From JARIHD01 sp036392795 (GTDB taxonomy: Bacteria > Patescibacteriota > Saccharimonadia > Saccharimonadales > UBA4665): a stretch of 13,013 nucleotides of DNA. Numbering within the stretch: the stretch's first letter is position 1; each line of letters opens with the position of its first letter. The stretch covers positions 1 to 13,013 of the forward strand of contig DASVXH010000035.1 of the NCBI GenBank assembly GCA_036392795.1, given 5' to 3'. This document shows positions 1-6,913 of the stretch, one piece after another. The position numbers and the translations under genes were made by a program. The notes below the pieces were generated by a model. The model saw nothing but the letters and a program-made list of their open reading frames with translations. It did not search any database and was not told the DNA's origin.

Positions 1-153
1 TCGATAGTTTTAGGCAATCTAACCCCCTTTCAAGTGTTCCAAAAACTGGGATTTAGCTGGCTGGTCCTTGCCGGTACGGGTTATGGAGTAGTGGTATTTT
101 TGCGGCTATATTTACTGCGGACAAGATTATTCGGCGATGAGCGTTTATATTAG
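1..153 (+). CDS. C-terminal end of a membrane protein (partial)
   Basis: This is an open frame from the first base to a TAG stop at 151-153, giving 50 residues with no start in the window. Residues about 18-39 are a strongly hydrophobic run (FSWLVLAGTGYGVVVFLRLY), followed by an arginine-rich tail (LLRTRLFGDERLY). That is the usual shape of a last transmembrane helix with a short positive cytoplasmic tail. It ends 4 bp before the stop of the convergent surface-protein gene, the close packing expected of a real gene end. The fragment is too short to assign a family; a polytopic transporter or a membrane glycosyltransferase would both fit. The start lies outside the window. Confidence 0.6.
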   Translation, partial: SIVLGNLTPFQVFQKLGFSWLVLAGTGYGVVVFLRLYLLRTRLFGDERLY

Positions 154-164
154 CCTTCTAATAT
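147..164. terminator. Hairpin pairing the two convergent stop codons
   Basis: ATATTAG (147-153), CCTT (154-157) and CTAATAT (158-164) form a perfect 7-bp inverted repeat. The loop is exactly the 4 bp between the two genes, and both TAG stops lie in the stem. Being symmetric, it would form in transcripts from either strand. It is AT-rich and has no following T-run, so it is at best a weak bidirectional end signal or 3' stabiliser. Confidence 0.4.
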
Positions 165-1942
165 CCTTGAATTGCGGTTGTAAACGATTGCCAAAGCGGC
201 TTGTTGGCCGATACGGGCAGAAAGTCCTCGTATGCATACCACCAGAAGTAACCGCCTACATATCCTGGAACCCCTAGCTTGAGGCCGTAATAGTAGTTGA
301 GCATTGTTTGTGCCTTGGGTAAGGTAGTGCTGGTTGCAGGGTTGGGCAGGCCGACCTCACCAAAGCCTACTTTGGCGTTAGGATACAGTTGACGCAGCTG
401 ATTAAAGTAGTTGGTCCAGGTTTCGGCTGACGGACGAATGTTGTTGCAGTCTGCCTCGTAGTAACTGAGGAAAATGTAGTTTAGGCCCTGGCGTACGCTA
501 GCGGGAACATGCTGCTGACTAAAGGCAATGGGATCGAGTTCGGATGGGCCGTTGCCGCAACCAATGTCATAGTAGAGGGTAAGTGCGCTGCGTTTGCCGG
601 CGGCGCTGACTTGGTTGTAGGCATCTGTAATCTTGGCGCCGACATCGTTGTAATTGCCGGTCCAGTTGCCATTTACTTCGTTACCGATTTCCCATAGGTC
701 GACACTATTGCCAAAAGCGCTTAGGAACTGTGCGGTGCGGTCGTGGTACTGTTGCACCGAATATTGTGGCAGATAGTAAGAGTCGAGCAATTCACCCATA
801 ATATAGCTGTAGGGCTGTAGGCCATTAACTGCCGAAGTGTAATCGCTGGGTTGAGTATTTTCGTCAAAGACAATGCGCGTAATGGGCATACGGGGCGAGG
901 CTTTGGCGGCGGCTACGATATAGCTAACATTGCTGACATCATCAACGGTCATGCCGTACAAGGGATCGGGCAAGGTTCGCATGCCGCTTGGCGGCGGAGG
1001 AGTCGGAGTGGGTGTGGATCCCGCAATTGTGATCGAGACGGCGGTTGATAGAGCGGACTTGGCGCCGGTATTATCCACGGCCTGAATTTGGTAGCTGTAC
1101 GTTTGGCCGACCGTAACGTTGCTATCGGTAAATGTGGTTGTGGTGCTGCTGCCGATGGTGGCGCCATTACGGATGACGTTGTAGCTTTGGATGGGGTTGG
1201 CACTGATGCTTGGCTGCCAACTGACCGCCACCGTAGTGTTTTGCTGATTGGCATATACTTGAGCTGGAGGTGCCGGTGCGGGTGTTGGATTTAGAAGTTT
1301 CTCCGAGAAAACAACGTCTACCCAGTAATTACTGGAACGATAGGAATCGGTCGGGAAGACGTTTTTTGACGAATATTTAAAAACGCCGTTTGGTCCGTCG
1401 GTGCCGTTCTGTAATGCGACCAAATTGTTGTTAATCACTCTGTTATTTCTAAAAAAGCCAATATCCTGAGAGTAACGACCATTGGGCGCGTGGTAGGACA
1501 CGACGTAGGTGGTATTGGCGGCGATGTCAATGGGTTGCGCAAAGGTGGCGCTTTGCCAGCCGCTGGAGGTTTCATCGGTAAAGGTAACAGTAGCCAATTT
1601 ATTGCCGTTCCTGTCCCACAGAGTGCCAGTATGAGTGCCCGTATTTTGGGCTGCCTTATAAAAACGAACGCCAGTAACCTGTCCTGCTACTTTGGCGCGG
1701 AATTTGAGGCCAAGTTCGATGCTGCTTCTGTCGGAGGTGACAATTGTTTTTGGAATCTGGCCCTGCAAGATGCTATATGACGTCGTTGCGGCTCGCGCCC
1801 ATATAATACTGAAGGTGCCCACCAAGGCAAATGCAGCAAAAATAACTATTTGCGGGACATATTTTTTGCTCCAGAAGTTTTTCCAAGGGGATGGTTTTTT
1901 ACTGATAGATTTTTTCTTTGTTTTTGGTTTTTGTGTGGCCAT
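158..1942 (-). CDS. Exported modular glycosidase: DUF4082 + FnIII + clan GH-A-like catalytic domain
   Basis: A 594-residue surface protein. Residues 1-30 are very basic. Residues 31-48 are a hydrophobic membrane segment ending in WARAAT, a likely signal-peptidase site (A-R-A before A52) or an uncleaved anchor. Residues about 56-214 match the DUF4082 beta-sandwich (GVRFYKAAQNTGTHTGTLWD, TYVVSYHAPNGRY). Residues about 226-307 are a fibronectin III domain, followed by a Thr/Pro linker (309-319). Residues about 323-594 look like a TIM-barrel glycosidase. WEIGNE (417-422) puts a probable acid/base Glu422 after Asn421, and VGFGEVG (525-531) puts a probable nucleophile at Glu529; a GNE motif and a later strand-end Glu are the clan GH-A pattern. 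There is no LPXTG sorting signal. The likely role is cleavage or binding of host or biofilm glycans at the cell surface; the substrate is unknown. The start is ATG at 1940-1942 with an A-rich, weak ribosome site (AAAAAAGG) upstream. DUF4082 with FnIII is frequent in Saccharibacteria surface proteins. A catalytically dead binding protein cannot be excluded. Confidence 0.85.
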   Translation of the reverse strand: MATQKPKTKKKSISKKPSPWKNFWSKKYVPQIVIFAAFALVGTFSIIWARAATTSYSILQGQIPKTIVTSDRSSIELGLKFRAKVAGQVTGVRFYKAAQNTGTHTGTLWDRNGNKLATVTFTDETSSGWQSATFAQPIDIAANTTYVVSYHAPNGRYSQDIGFFRNNRVINNNLVALQNGTDGPNGVFKYSSKNVFPTDSYRSSNYWVDVVFSEKLLNPTPAPAPPAQVYANQQNTTVAVSWQPSISANPIQSYNVIRNGATIGSSTTTTFTDSNVTVGQTYSYQIQAVDNTGAKSALSTAVSITIAGSTPTPTPPPPSGMRTLPDPLYGMTVDDVSNVSYIVAAAKASPRMPITRIVFDENTQPSDYTSAVNGLQPYSYIMGELLDSYYLPQYSVQQYHDRTAQFLSAFGNSVDLWEIGNEVNGNWTGNYNDVGAKITDAYNQVSAAGKRSALTLYYDIGCGNGPSELDPIAFSQQHVPASVRQGLNYIFLSYYEADCNNIRPSAETWTNYFNQLRQLYPNAKVGFGEVGLPNPATSTTLPKAQTMLNYYYGLKLGVPGYVGGYFWWYAYEDFLPVSANKPLWQSFTTAIQGY

Positions 1943-2061
1943 AAGGGTGCCTTTTTTGTTGTTATAATTGCATTTAACCAGACATTTTTGATTTTATCAA
2001 CAATAAAAAACCGCTACTGGGGTAGTTGCGAAGAATCACAAAACACTCCATAGTACAGTAG
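1943..2061. promoter_or_regulatory. Divergent promoter region with TTGAT-TTT-ATCAA palindrome
   Basis: This 119-bp gap separates the divergent glycosidase (-) and AraC-type (+) genes. A perfect 5-bp inverted repeat, TTGAT/ATCAA, lies at 1988-2000. On the minus strand TTGATA (1995-2000) with TTAAAT 17 bp downstream (plus 1972-1977) is a plausible promoter for the glycosidase, so the palindrome would overlap its -35. A TATAAC (plus 1961-1966) is an alternative -10. For the AraC gene, TTGCGA (2026-2031) with CATAGT (2049-2054), 17 bp apart, would start transcription almost on the GTG codon. All hexamers were read by eye and none is certain. Confidence 0.35.
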
Positions 2062-2730
2062 GTGTTAGTCGAAGAACAAGTCCCGGATTCCCCGTATGTC
2101 TGCCTAAAATGGCGGGCCCTGGCAGATCACGCTGGGGTGCATTTGGGTGTAGCTATGGAATACTGGACCTTCTTTTTTCGCCAGGAGGGAGGCAAGACGC
2201 AAGTTATCATTGGCGCCCCTCATGCCCAGATGCTGCCCTTGCCTTACCAGGCGGGCGGAGCGTACTGGGGCGTGCTGCTAAAAGCACATTTATTTATGCC
2301 GCTCTTATCCAAACATGCCATTCCAAAGGAAGGGGTGCAGCTGCCGGTGCAGAAGGGTTATATACTAATTGCCGGCCAAAAAATCCCTTTGCCATCCTAT
2401 GAAAATACCGAAAAGTTTATAGAAGATTTGGTACACAAAAAGATTATCGTAGCTAACCCATTGGTCGAAAAAGCACTTAGTGGCACCCCAACTTTTTCGG
2501 AGCGAACGGTCCAGCGCCACGTTCTGCAGATAGCTGGTCTGACCCGGCGCGAGTTGGCAATGATTCGCCGCGCTCGTCGCGCCTTTGTGCTATTGCAGAC
2601 TGGTAGAACAATTGCTGAGGTTGTGGCAGAAGCGGGCTACACCGACCAGTCCCATTTAACCAAATCGCTCAAGTTGCTCGCCGGGCAAACGCCGGGCCAG
2701 ATACTCGCCGCGTATGCCCAGCAAGATTGA
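2062..2730 (+). CDS. AraC-family transcriptional regulator
   Basis: A 222-residue DNA-binding regulator. The C-terminal part holds the two helix-turn-helix units of the AraC/XylS family: the first around residues 144-172 (FSERTVQRHVLQIAGLTRRE) and the second around 183-212, with the hallmark AGYTDQSHLTKSLKLLAGQT and a PGQI ending. Residues 1-115 form a sensor-like domain resembling the short beta-rich N-terminus of actinobacterial AraC proteins that open with a DSPYV motif. The ligand is unknown. The start is GTG at 2062; there is no convincing Shine-Dalgarno, and an in-frame ATG at residue 32 would remove conserved N-terminal sequence. The epoxide hydrolase begins 67 bp after this stop on the same strand, so the two probably form a regulator/enzyme operon, and the hydrolase is its most obvious target. 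The stop is TGA, which supports the standard genetic code. Confidence 0.85.
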   Translation: MLVEEQVPDSPYVCLKWRALADHAGVHLGVAMEYWTFFFRQEGGKTQVIIGAPHAQMLPLPYQAGGAYWGVLLKAHLFMPLLSKHAIPKEGVQLPVQKGYILIAGQKIPLPSYENTEKFIEDLVHKKIIVANPLVEKALSGTPTFSERTVQRHVLQIAGLTRRELAMIRRARRAFVLLQTGRTIAEVVAEAGYTDQSHLTKSLKLLAGQTPGQILAAYAQQD

Positions 2731-2756
2731 CGGCTCAATACAATACTTTAGAGCCG
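2731..2756. promoter_or_regulatory. Intercistronic inverted repeat after the AraC stop
   Basis: CGGCTC (2731-2736) and GAGCCG (2751-2756) are perfect complements with 14 bp between them, starting on the first base after the regulator's TGA. No T-run follows, so it is not a standard terminator. It could be an mRNA stabilising or attenuating hairpin that sets the ratio of regulator to enzyme, or an operator. Confidence 0.35.
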
Positions 2757-2786
2757 ATCCCCGGTATCCTGGAGATAGTAGTAAGT

Positions 2787-2792
2787 AAGGAG
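2787..2792 (+). promoter_or_regulatory. Strong ribosome binding site for the epoxide hydrolase
   Basis: AAGGAG lies 5 bp before the ATG at 2798. It is the only near-consensus Shine-Dalgarno in the window and fixes this start. The contrast with the weak sites of neighbouring genes suggests high translation or a foreign origin. Confidence 0.75.
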
Positions 2793-2797
2793 ATTGT

Positions 2798-3919
2798 ATG
2801 AAACCACAAAAATTTACCGTTACCATACCACAGGAAGAAATTGACGATTTAAAGTCCCGTTTGCAGCGCGTGCGTTGGCCCAAAGCCCTGGACGGCAAAC
2901 CCTGGAGTAATGGGACCGACCTGGAGTTTATGCAGGACGTGGTAGCTTACTGGCATGACAGCTATGATTGGCGGACGGCAGAGGCGGAAATTAATGCATT
3001 TGATAATTACAAGGTAACCATTGACGATGTCGATATCCACTTCATTCACCAAAAGAATGACAATCCGGATGCCGAAACCATCCTGTTAACTCACGGTTGG
3101 CCGGATTCATTCTATCGTTTTCACGCCGTAATTCCTATTTTGGCTAAAGACTACAATGTGGTGGTGCCCTCACTTCCCGGCTATGGTTTTTCCACACCCA
3201 AAGGCATGGGAAGCAAGCGGATAGCAGACATTTGGGCCAAGCTGATGAAGGATGTCTTGGGATATGACGAATTCTTTGCCGGTGGCGGAGATACGGGTGC
3301 ACCCGTAACTATGGCGCTTGCCAGGCAGCACGGTGATGTGGTTAAGGCCATTCATCTGACGGATGTGGGCTGGGGAACTGTTGACGAATCCGATCTGGCT
3401 CCTGCCGAAAAGAAGTTTCAGGAAGAGACTAGCGCATGGTATTGGAGCGAGGGTGCATACACTATGTTGCATGCCACCAAGCCGCTGACGTTGGCGTACG
3501 CACTCAACGATTCACCGGTGGGTTTGGCGGCCTGGGCGGCAAGCTTCGCGAATCGGGGCAAGGACTATAGCTACGCCGACGAGGCCTTTGGCGGACGTGA
3601 CGCATTTCTGACCACCATTTGTATCTATTGGTTTACTGGCACTATCGGTTCGTCTATGCAAATGTACAAAGAAGAGGCCGCCCAGAATATGAGTTCTTCT
3701 TGGGGCGAAGAGCCTGCACCTACACCTAAATGCGATGTGCCCACCGCAGTTACTATTTACCTGAACGATGCCCATGTTCCTAAAGAATGGGCCGAGCGAC
3801 AAGGTCTGAATGTACAACGCTACACAGTCATGGACAAAGGTGGTCATTTCGCCGCTATGGAGCTACCTGAAGTGTTTGCAAAAGACGTCAAAGACGCGTT
3901 TACAGACCTGAGCAAGTAG
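2798..3919 (+). CDS. Epoxide hydrolase, EHN-domain alpha/beta-hydrolase
   Basis: A 373-residue cytosolic enzyme expected to open epoxides to diols through an alkyl-enzyme ester. Residues 1-110 are the EHN N-terminal domain typical of microsomal-type epoxide hydrolases (FTVTIPQEEIDDLKSRLQRV; RWP at 26-28; YDWR at 56-59). The alpha/beta core follows: HGWPDS (99-104, oxyanion hole), the nucleophile elbow GGGDTG with Asp165, a lid region with TKPLTLAYALNDSPVGLAAW, and the lid tyrosine Tyr290 in SSMQMYKE. The probable acid is Asp324 (YLNDAHVP) and the base His350 (GGHFAAMELPE). The Tyr290-Asp324-His350 spacing agrees with what I recall for the Aspergillus niger enzyme. Full length for the family, with no signal peptide. 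Oddity: the residue after the nucleophile is Thr where this family usually has Trp (GGDWG). It lies behind an AraC-type gene and has a strong ribosome site. Substrate unknown; a role in detoxifying host or environmental epoxides is inference. Horizontal transfer is plausible. Confidence 0.9.
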   Translation: MKPQKFTVTIPQEEIDDLKSRLQRVRWPKALDGKPWSNGTDLEFMQDVVAYWHDSYDWRTAEAEINAFDNYKVTIDDVDIHFIHQKNDNPDAETILLTHGWPDSFYRFHAVIPILAKDYNVVVPSLPGYGFSTPKGMGSKRIADIWAKLMKDVLGYDEFFAGGGDTGAPVTMALARQHGDVVKAIHLTDVGWGTVDESDLAPAEKKFQEETSAWYWSEGAYTMLHATKPLTLAYALNDSPVGLAAWAASFANRGKDYSYADEAFGGRDAFLTTICIYWFTGTIGSSMQMYKEEAAQNMSSSWGEEPAPTPKCDVPTAVTIYLNDAHVPKEWAERQGLNVQRYTVMDKGGHFAAMELPEVFAKDVKDAFTDLSK

Positions 3920-3930
3920 CTGGGCAGCGA

Positions 3931-3958
3931 GCCCCACGCTACTGGGGAAGCGTGGGGC
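3931..3958. terminator. Perfect 10-bp hairpin between convergent genes
   Basis: GCCCCACGCT (3931-3940) and AGCGTGGGGC (3949-3958) are perfect complements around an 8-base loop. It starts 11 bp after the epoxide hydrolase stop and covers the stop and last codons of the convergent lipoprotein gene. It is GC-rich and symmetric, so it can fold in both transcripts. No T-tract follows on either strand, so it may end transcription inefficiently or act as a 3' stabiliser. Confidence 0.6.
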
Positions 3959-4598
3959 CGGCTTGCTTGGACAGACAGATGCCTTGGTCGTATCCCTGTT
4001 TGTATATGTCCAAGCGAGCCTGGCCACTGCCGTGATCTTGTTCTCTGTCTTCCATTTTTGGGTAGACCTGTTCCATGATGGCACGATCATCGGGTGAGAA
4101 CTTGGCGGACAACACCCCGGCGCAGCTATCGGCTTGATTTTCTGCAACTAATATTTCCCCCTTGTCTTTAGAGAAGACATCTCCTCTGGCGGCCTGGGCG
4201 GCATGAGTGTATTCATGGTAAATTATGGTGCGAAAAACAGCGGCCCGTTTTTTTGGATCATCCCTCATGTCTGGGGGGACAAATCCATATAACGACGGCC
4301 GATTCATGATGACTGACTTCTTGCTTCGACAGTATCGAAGAATACCGAATGTTATGCTGTCCGAAAGCTCTTCGGTGCCACATTTATATTTTTTATTTCC
4401 CTCTACATATTCTATTTTAGTTTCTGCTACCTGTTTTAGGTTGCGATCGGACCAATATTTTGCGGCCAACCTGCCAGCCATATTAATAACTTGTTTGTCT
4501 TCGATGGGAATGTATGTGGGCGGTTCCTCGCTGCTGCATCCAGTAGTCGTCAACACTCCTGCTAGTAGTATCGCTGTTGGTAAATTAAAATTTCTCAT
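3939..4598 (-). CDS. Lipoprotein zinc metallopeptidase (HExxH, YpfJ-like)
   Basis: A 219-residue protein with a short signal peptide (residues 1-20; hydrophobic AILLAGVL) ending in TTGC, so Cys21 is a probable lipidated residue, followed by SSEE. HEYTH at 128-132 is an HExxH zinc site with His128, Glu129 and His132. ENQADSCAG (153-161) supplies the likely third ligand Glu153. HGSGQARLDIYKQGYDQG (189-206) resembles the C-terminal HGTS...R...F..G block of the neutral zinc metallopeptidase family (PF04228, YpfJ). The order and spacing of these three blocks match that family, but the N-terminal part is divergent. Cysteines at 73, 90, 158 and 208 could form disulfides outside the membrane. The likely place is the outer face of the cytoplasmic membrane, acting on proteins; the substrate is unknown. 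The start is ATG at 4596-4598 with a weak TAAGG upstream. It is divergent from the helicase gene, with a 58-bp shared control region. Confidence 0.75.
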   Translation of the reverse strand: MRNFNLPTAILLAGVLTTTGCSSEEPPTYIPIEDKQVINMAGRLAAKYWSDRNLKQVAETKIEYVEGNKKYKCGTEELSDSITFGILRYCRSKKSVIMNRPSLYGFVPPDMRDDPKKRAAVFRTIIYHEYTHAAQAARGDVFSKDKGEILVAENQADSCAGVLSAKFSPDDRAIMEQVYPKMEDREQDHGSGQARLDIYKQGYDQGICLSKQAGPTLPQ

Positions 4599-4656
4599 CG
4601 CTTAACCTTACTTAATTTTTGCCGCACTACTTGTAAGTTTTCTTATACTGCAGAAA
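4599..4656 (+). promoter_or_regulatory. Promoter of the helicase gene
   Basis: TTGCCG (4619-4624) and TATACT (4644-4649), 19 bp apart, form a plausible sigma-70-type promoter. The expected start point, about 7 bp after the -10, falls at 4656-4657, on the first base of the ATG at 4657. The mRNA would therefore be leaderless if that start is used. The overlapping TATAAG on the minus strand (plus 4642-4647) could serve the divergent lipoprotein gene, but no good -35 was found for it. Confidence 0.45.
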
Positions 4657-6885
4657 ATGTGCCTAAATAGCGCAACGATAGAACAAATTACCAAAACCGT
4701 CAAATACTATGCTTTATTGACGGAGACTGGGGTAATGCGCTATGGTAAGACATTACTTATGGGTGAAACATTGGGATCTTCTGAAACGGATCGTTTAGAC
4801 TGGGGGCTTGCACAGCGTGTGCTCGGCATAGACTCTTTCACCGATCCTGGCACGCCGCTGGATATCTATGATGAACGCCGCCAGATTGTACGCGATATCC
4901 AGGCAGCCGAAAACGCGATGCGGGGGCGAATGGTTAGTGCAGCCCAAGCCCAGGGAATTGTGCTGGGTGAACAAGAGGTGCGGGATTGGAGAGCCACAAA
5001 GCCAGGAGAAATTGCTCAGTTGCGTGCAGAAATGAGCTGGCAGCGACGCGTTGCAAGGATGATTGCCGGACTCGTTGATTTGCAGGGCCAGGCACAGGAT
5101 CCGGCTGTTCACGGCGTACCCTTGCGCAAGCACCAGCACTCTTTTACTGCCGATTTCTGTAAATGGGCCATTCATGCTACCCGCAATGAAGGCGACAATG
5201 GCAAGAGCGGTGCGGTCGAAGGGCCGCCGGGTATTGGTAAAACGGCCATTTTTGCCAAGGTCACTGCCCGACTAAAATATCACGACGAGCGTGGTGATGA
5301 ATCACGGGTAGTTGTTGTAGTACCCACCGAACTAATCCGCGACCAGACATTGGGCGAGATGGGTCAACGTGGTTTTGGTAAATTTGCGCCCGATATGGAT
5401 GTGGGTGTGTATCCGCGGCAAAAGGATAGCCTTGACCGGGAAGTTACGTTGATGTGCCAGCCCTCATTTAACAGGCTGTTTGAGCGAGGAGAATTGGATG
5501 ATCGTCACATAGGTGTTATTGACGAAGTTGATACCGCCTTGGGGCCGCAGATCCGGGAAAATCTTATGGAGTTTAGGCGTAACAGGCAGCTAATCGGCCT
5601 CAGCGCTACCACCGAGCGCGGCGGGCGAAATATTTATGACGAGCTGATAAATCATAATATTAGCCGATTAAGTACACGGGATGCCATTAGGGCGGGGTTG
5701 CTAGCGCCCAGCATAGGTCATTTAGTAGAGGTGACTCCTTCTGTGGATCCAGCTACTTTGCCAACCGATCCGGCCTTGCGTCGCAAAGCTTTGCGACGTG
5801 CATACCTAGAAGCATATATGGAGGCGGCCAAGCCGAGAATCCGAGCGGCCGTCGAAAGAGGCGATCTAGTGATGGTTCGCGTACCGCCAGGCGAAGACGT
5901 CAAGCATGCGCATGACTACGCCGACGAGCTCCGTGACATTGTGGTGCGCGGTGACGCCGGAATCTTGGGGTCGATAGATTGGGTCAACGCTGCTTTTATT
6001 GGCGGTACGACAAAACGGCAAAGCAAGGAGGATCGCCGGGTTATTATTGAGGGTTTTGACGACGGCAGTGTGCAAGTGTTGGTGCAGGTCAAGGCCGCGG
6101 GCCGCGGTTTTGACAATCCGCTCGTTAAAGAAGTACATAACCTGGATCCAACTAGCTCGTCTAGCGAGAATATCCAGTGGAATGGCCGCGCTACACGTTT
6201 AATTTTTGATAAAGATAAAAAACCCGTCGTAGCCCATATGTATGACTACGTCGATCCCGAACTGGGCAACCTTCAGCAGACTTGTCTCGATATGCTGGGT
6301 ACAAAATCTGGCGAACTGGTAGATCACGATCCGGTTGAGTCCGAAGTGCCACGTCCCCGTTATCATAAGGGCTTTGTTCCGCGCCCCGATGTTATTGATG
6401 TAACCTCTGACATTATCGAAACAATTGCCGTAGAACATGTTGTGGCGCCTGAATTGCCTGACGAAGAAGAGTTGGCTGCAACGGCCGCAGTGTACAAGGG
6501 TCCTGGGAAAGTTCCGCAAGCTGAGGCCTGCCGAATACTGGGAATTCGCCGCCCTACGCTTAAAAATATTTTATCCTCTGTGGGTCTTCACCCTGATGAT
6601 GATGTAGCCATGGAAGATATCTCGACCATTCTTGAACTGTATCCGGGTATGAATGCCGAACCTTTGCCCGAAGATGTCCCTATGGTGAAGGCAACCGATG
6701 CGGCCCATAGGGTTGCGAAGTTCTATGTGCGCGCGAATACACTCATTGCATTTGCTCGAACGAACGGCTATCGACCTGGCAGGTACAGAGGTGCTGATGG
6801 AATTAACTTTTACTGGACCGAAGAAGAAGCGGAAGAGATTATTAAGCTCTACCAAGAATCAAAGGGTATAAAGAGAGAGAAATAG
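4657..6885 (+). CDS. Superfamily II DEAD/DEAH-like helicase with C-terminal HTH segments
   Basis: A 742-residue ATP-dependent nucleic acid helicase or translocase. Residues about 1-150 are helical and unrecognised. LRKHQ (156-160) is a Q-motif-like entry. The Walker A is GPPGIGKT (189-196), motif Ia VVPTELIRDQ (221-230), motif II DEVD (289-292), and motif III SAT (316-318). The second RecA lobe holds VLVQVKAAGRGFD (474-486, motif V) and QWNGRATR (507-514, motif VI, with both arginine-finger positions). All ATPase motifs look intact. After an acidic linker, residues about 618-662 read as a helix-turn-helix (VPQAEACRILGIRRPTLKNI), and 680-735 as a second DNA-binding-like block (VRANTLIAFARTNGY, FYWTEEEAEEI). 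Closest broad relatives are type III restriction Res subunit/UvrB-like helicases; no nuclease domain is present. The start at 4657 is leaderless or SD-poor. ATG 4735 (residue 27) has GGAG 9 bp upstream and is a serious alternative. The stop is 28 bp before the next gene, so they are probably one operon. Confidence 0.85.
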   Translation: MCLNSATIEQITKTVKYYALLTETGVMRYGKTLLMGETLGSSETDRLDWGLAQRVLGIDSFTDPGTPLDIYDERRQIVRDIQAAENAMRGRMVSAAQAQGIVLGEQEVRDWRATKPGEIAQLRAEMSWQRRVARMIAGLVDLQGQAQDPAVHGVPLRKHQHSFTADFCKWAIHATRNEGDNGKSGAVEGPPGIGKTAIFAKVTARLKYHDERGDESRVVVVVPTELIRDQTLGEMGQRGFGKFAPDMDVGVYPRQKDSLDREVTLMCQPSFNRLFERGELDDRHIGVIDEVDTALGPQIRENLMEFRRNRQLIGLSATTERGGRNIYDELINHNISRLSTRDAIRAGLLAPSIGHLVEVTPSVDPATLPTDPALRRKALRRAYLEAYMEAAKPRIRAAVERGDLVMVRVPPGEDVKHAHDYADELRDIVVRGDAGILGSIDWVNAAFIGGTTKRQSKEDRRVIIEGFDDGSVQVLVQVKAAGRGFDNPLVKEVHNLDPTSSSSENIQWNGRATRLIFDKDKKPVVAHMYDYVDPELGNLQQTCLDMLGTKSGELVDHDPVESEVPRPRYHKGFVPRPDVIDVTSDIIETIAVEHVVAPELPDEEELAATAAVYKGPGKVPQAEACRILGIRRPTLKNILSSVGLHPDDDVAMEDISTILELYPGMNAEPLPEDVPMVKATDAAHRVAKFYVRANTLIAFARTNGYRPGRYRGADGINFYWTEEEAEEIIKLYQESKGIKREK

Positions 6886-6913
6886 TAAATGGATCCGATG
6901 AAAGAATCTAACT

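Noticed and set aside
949..1780. Several open frames of about 65-101 codons on both strands within the glycosidase gene.
   Set aside because: They are unsupported by motifs and lie inside a gene with clear domains along its whole length.
4225..4605. A 126-codon plus-strand frame antisense to the metallopeptidase.
   Set aside because: The minus-strand product has a lipoprotein signal and an HExxH site; this frame shows no recognisable domain and is its shadow.
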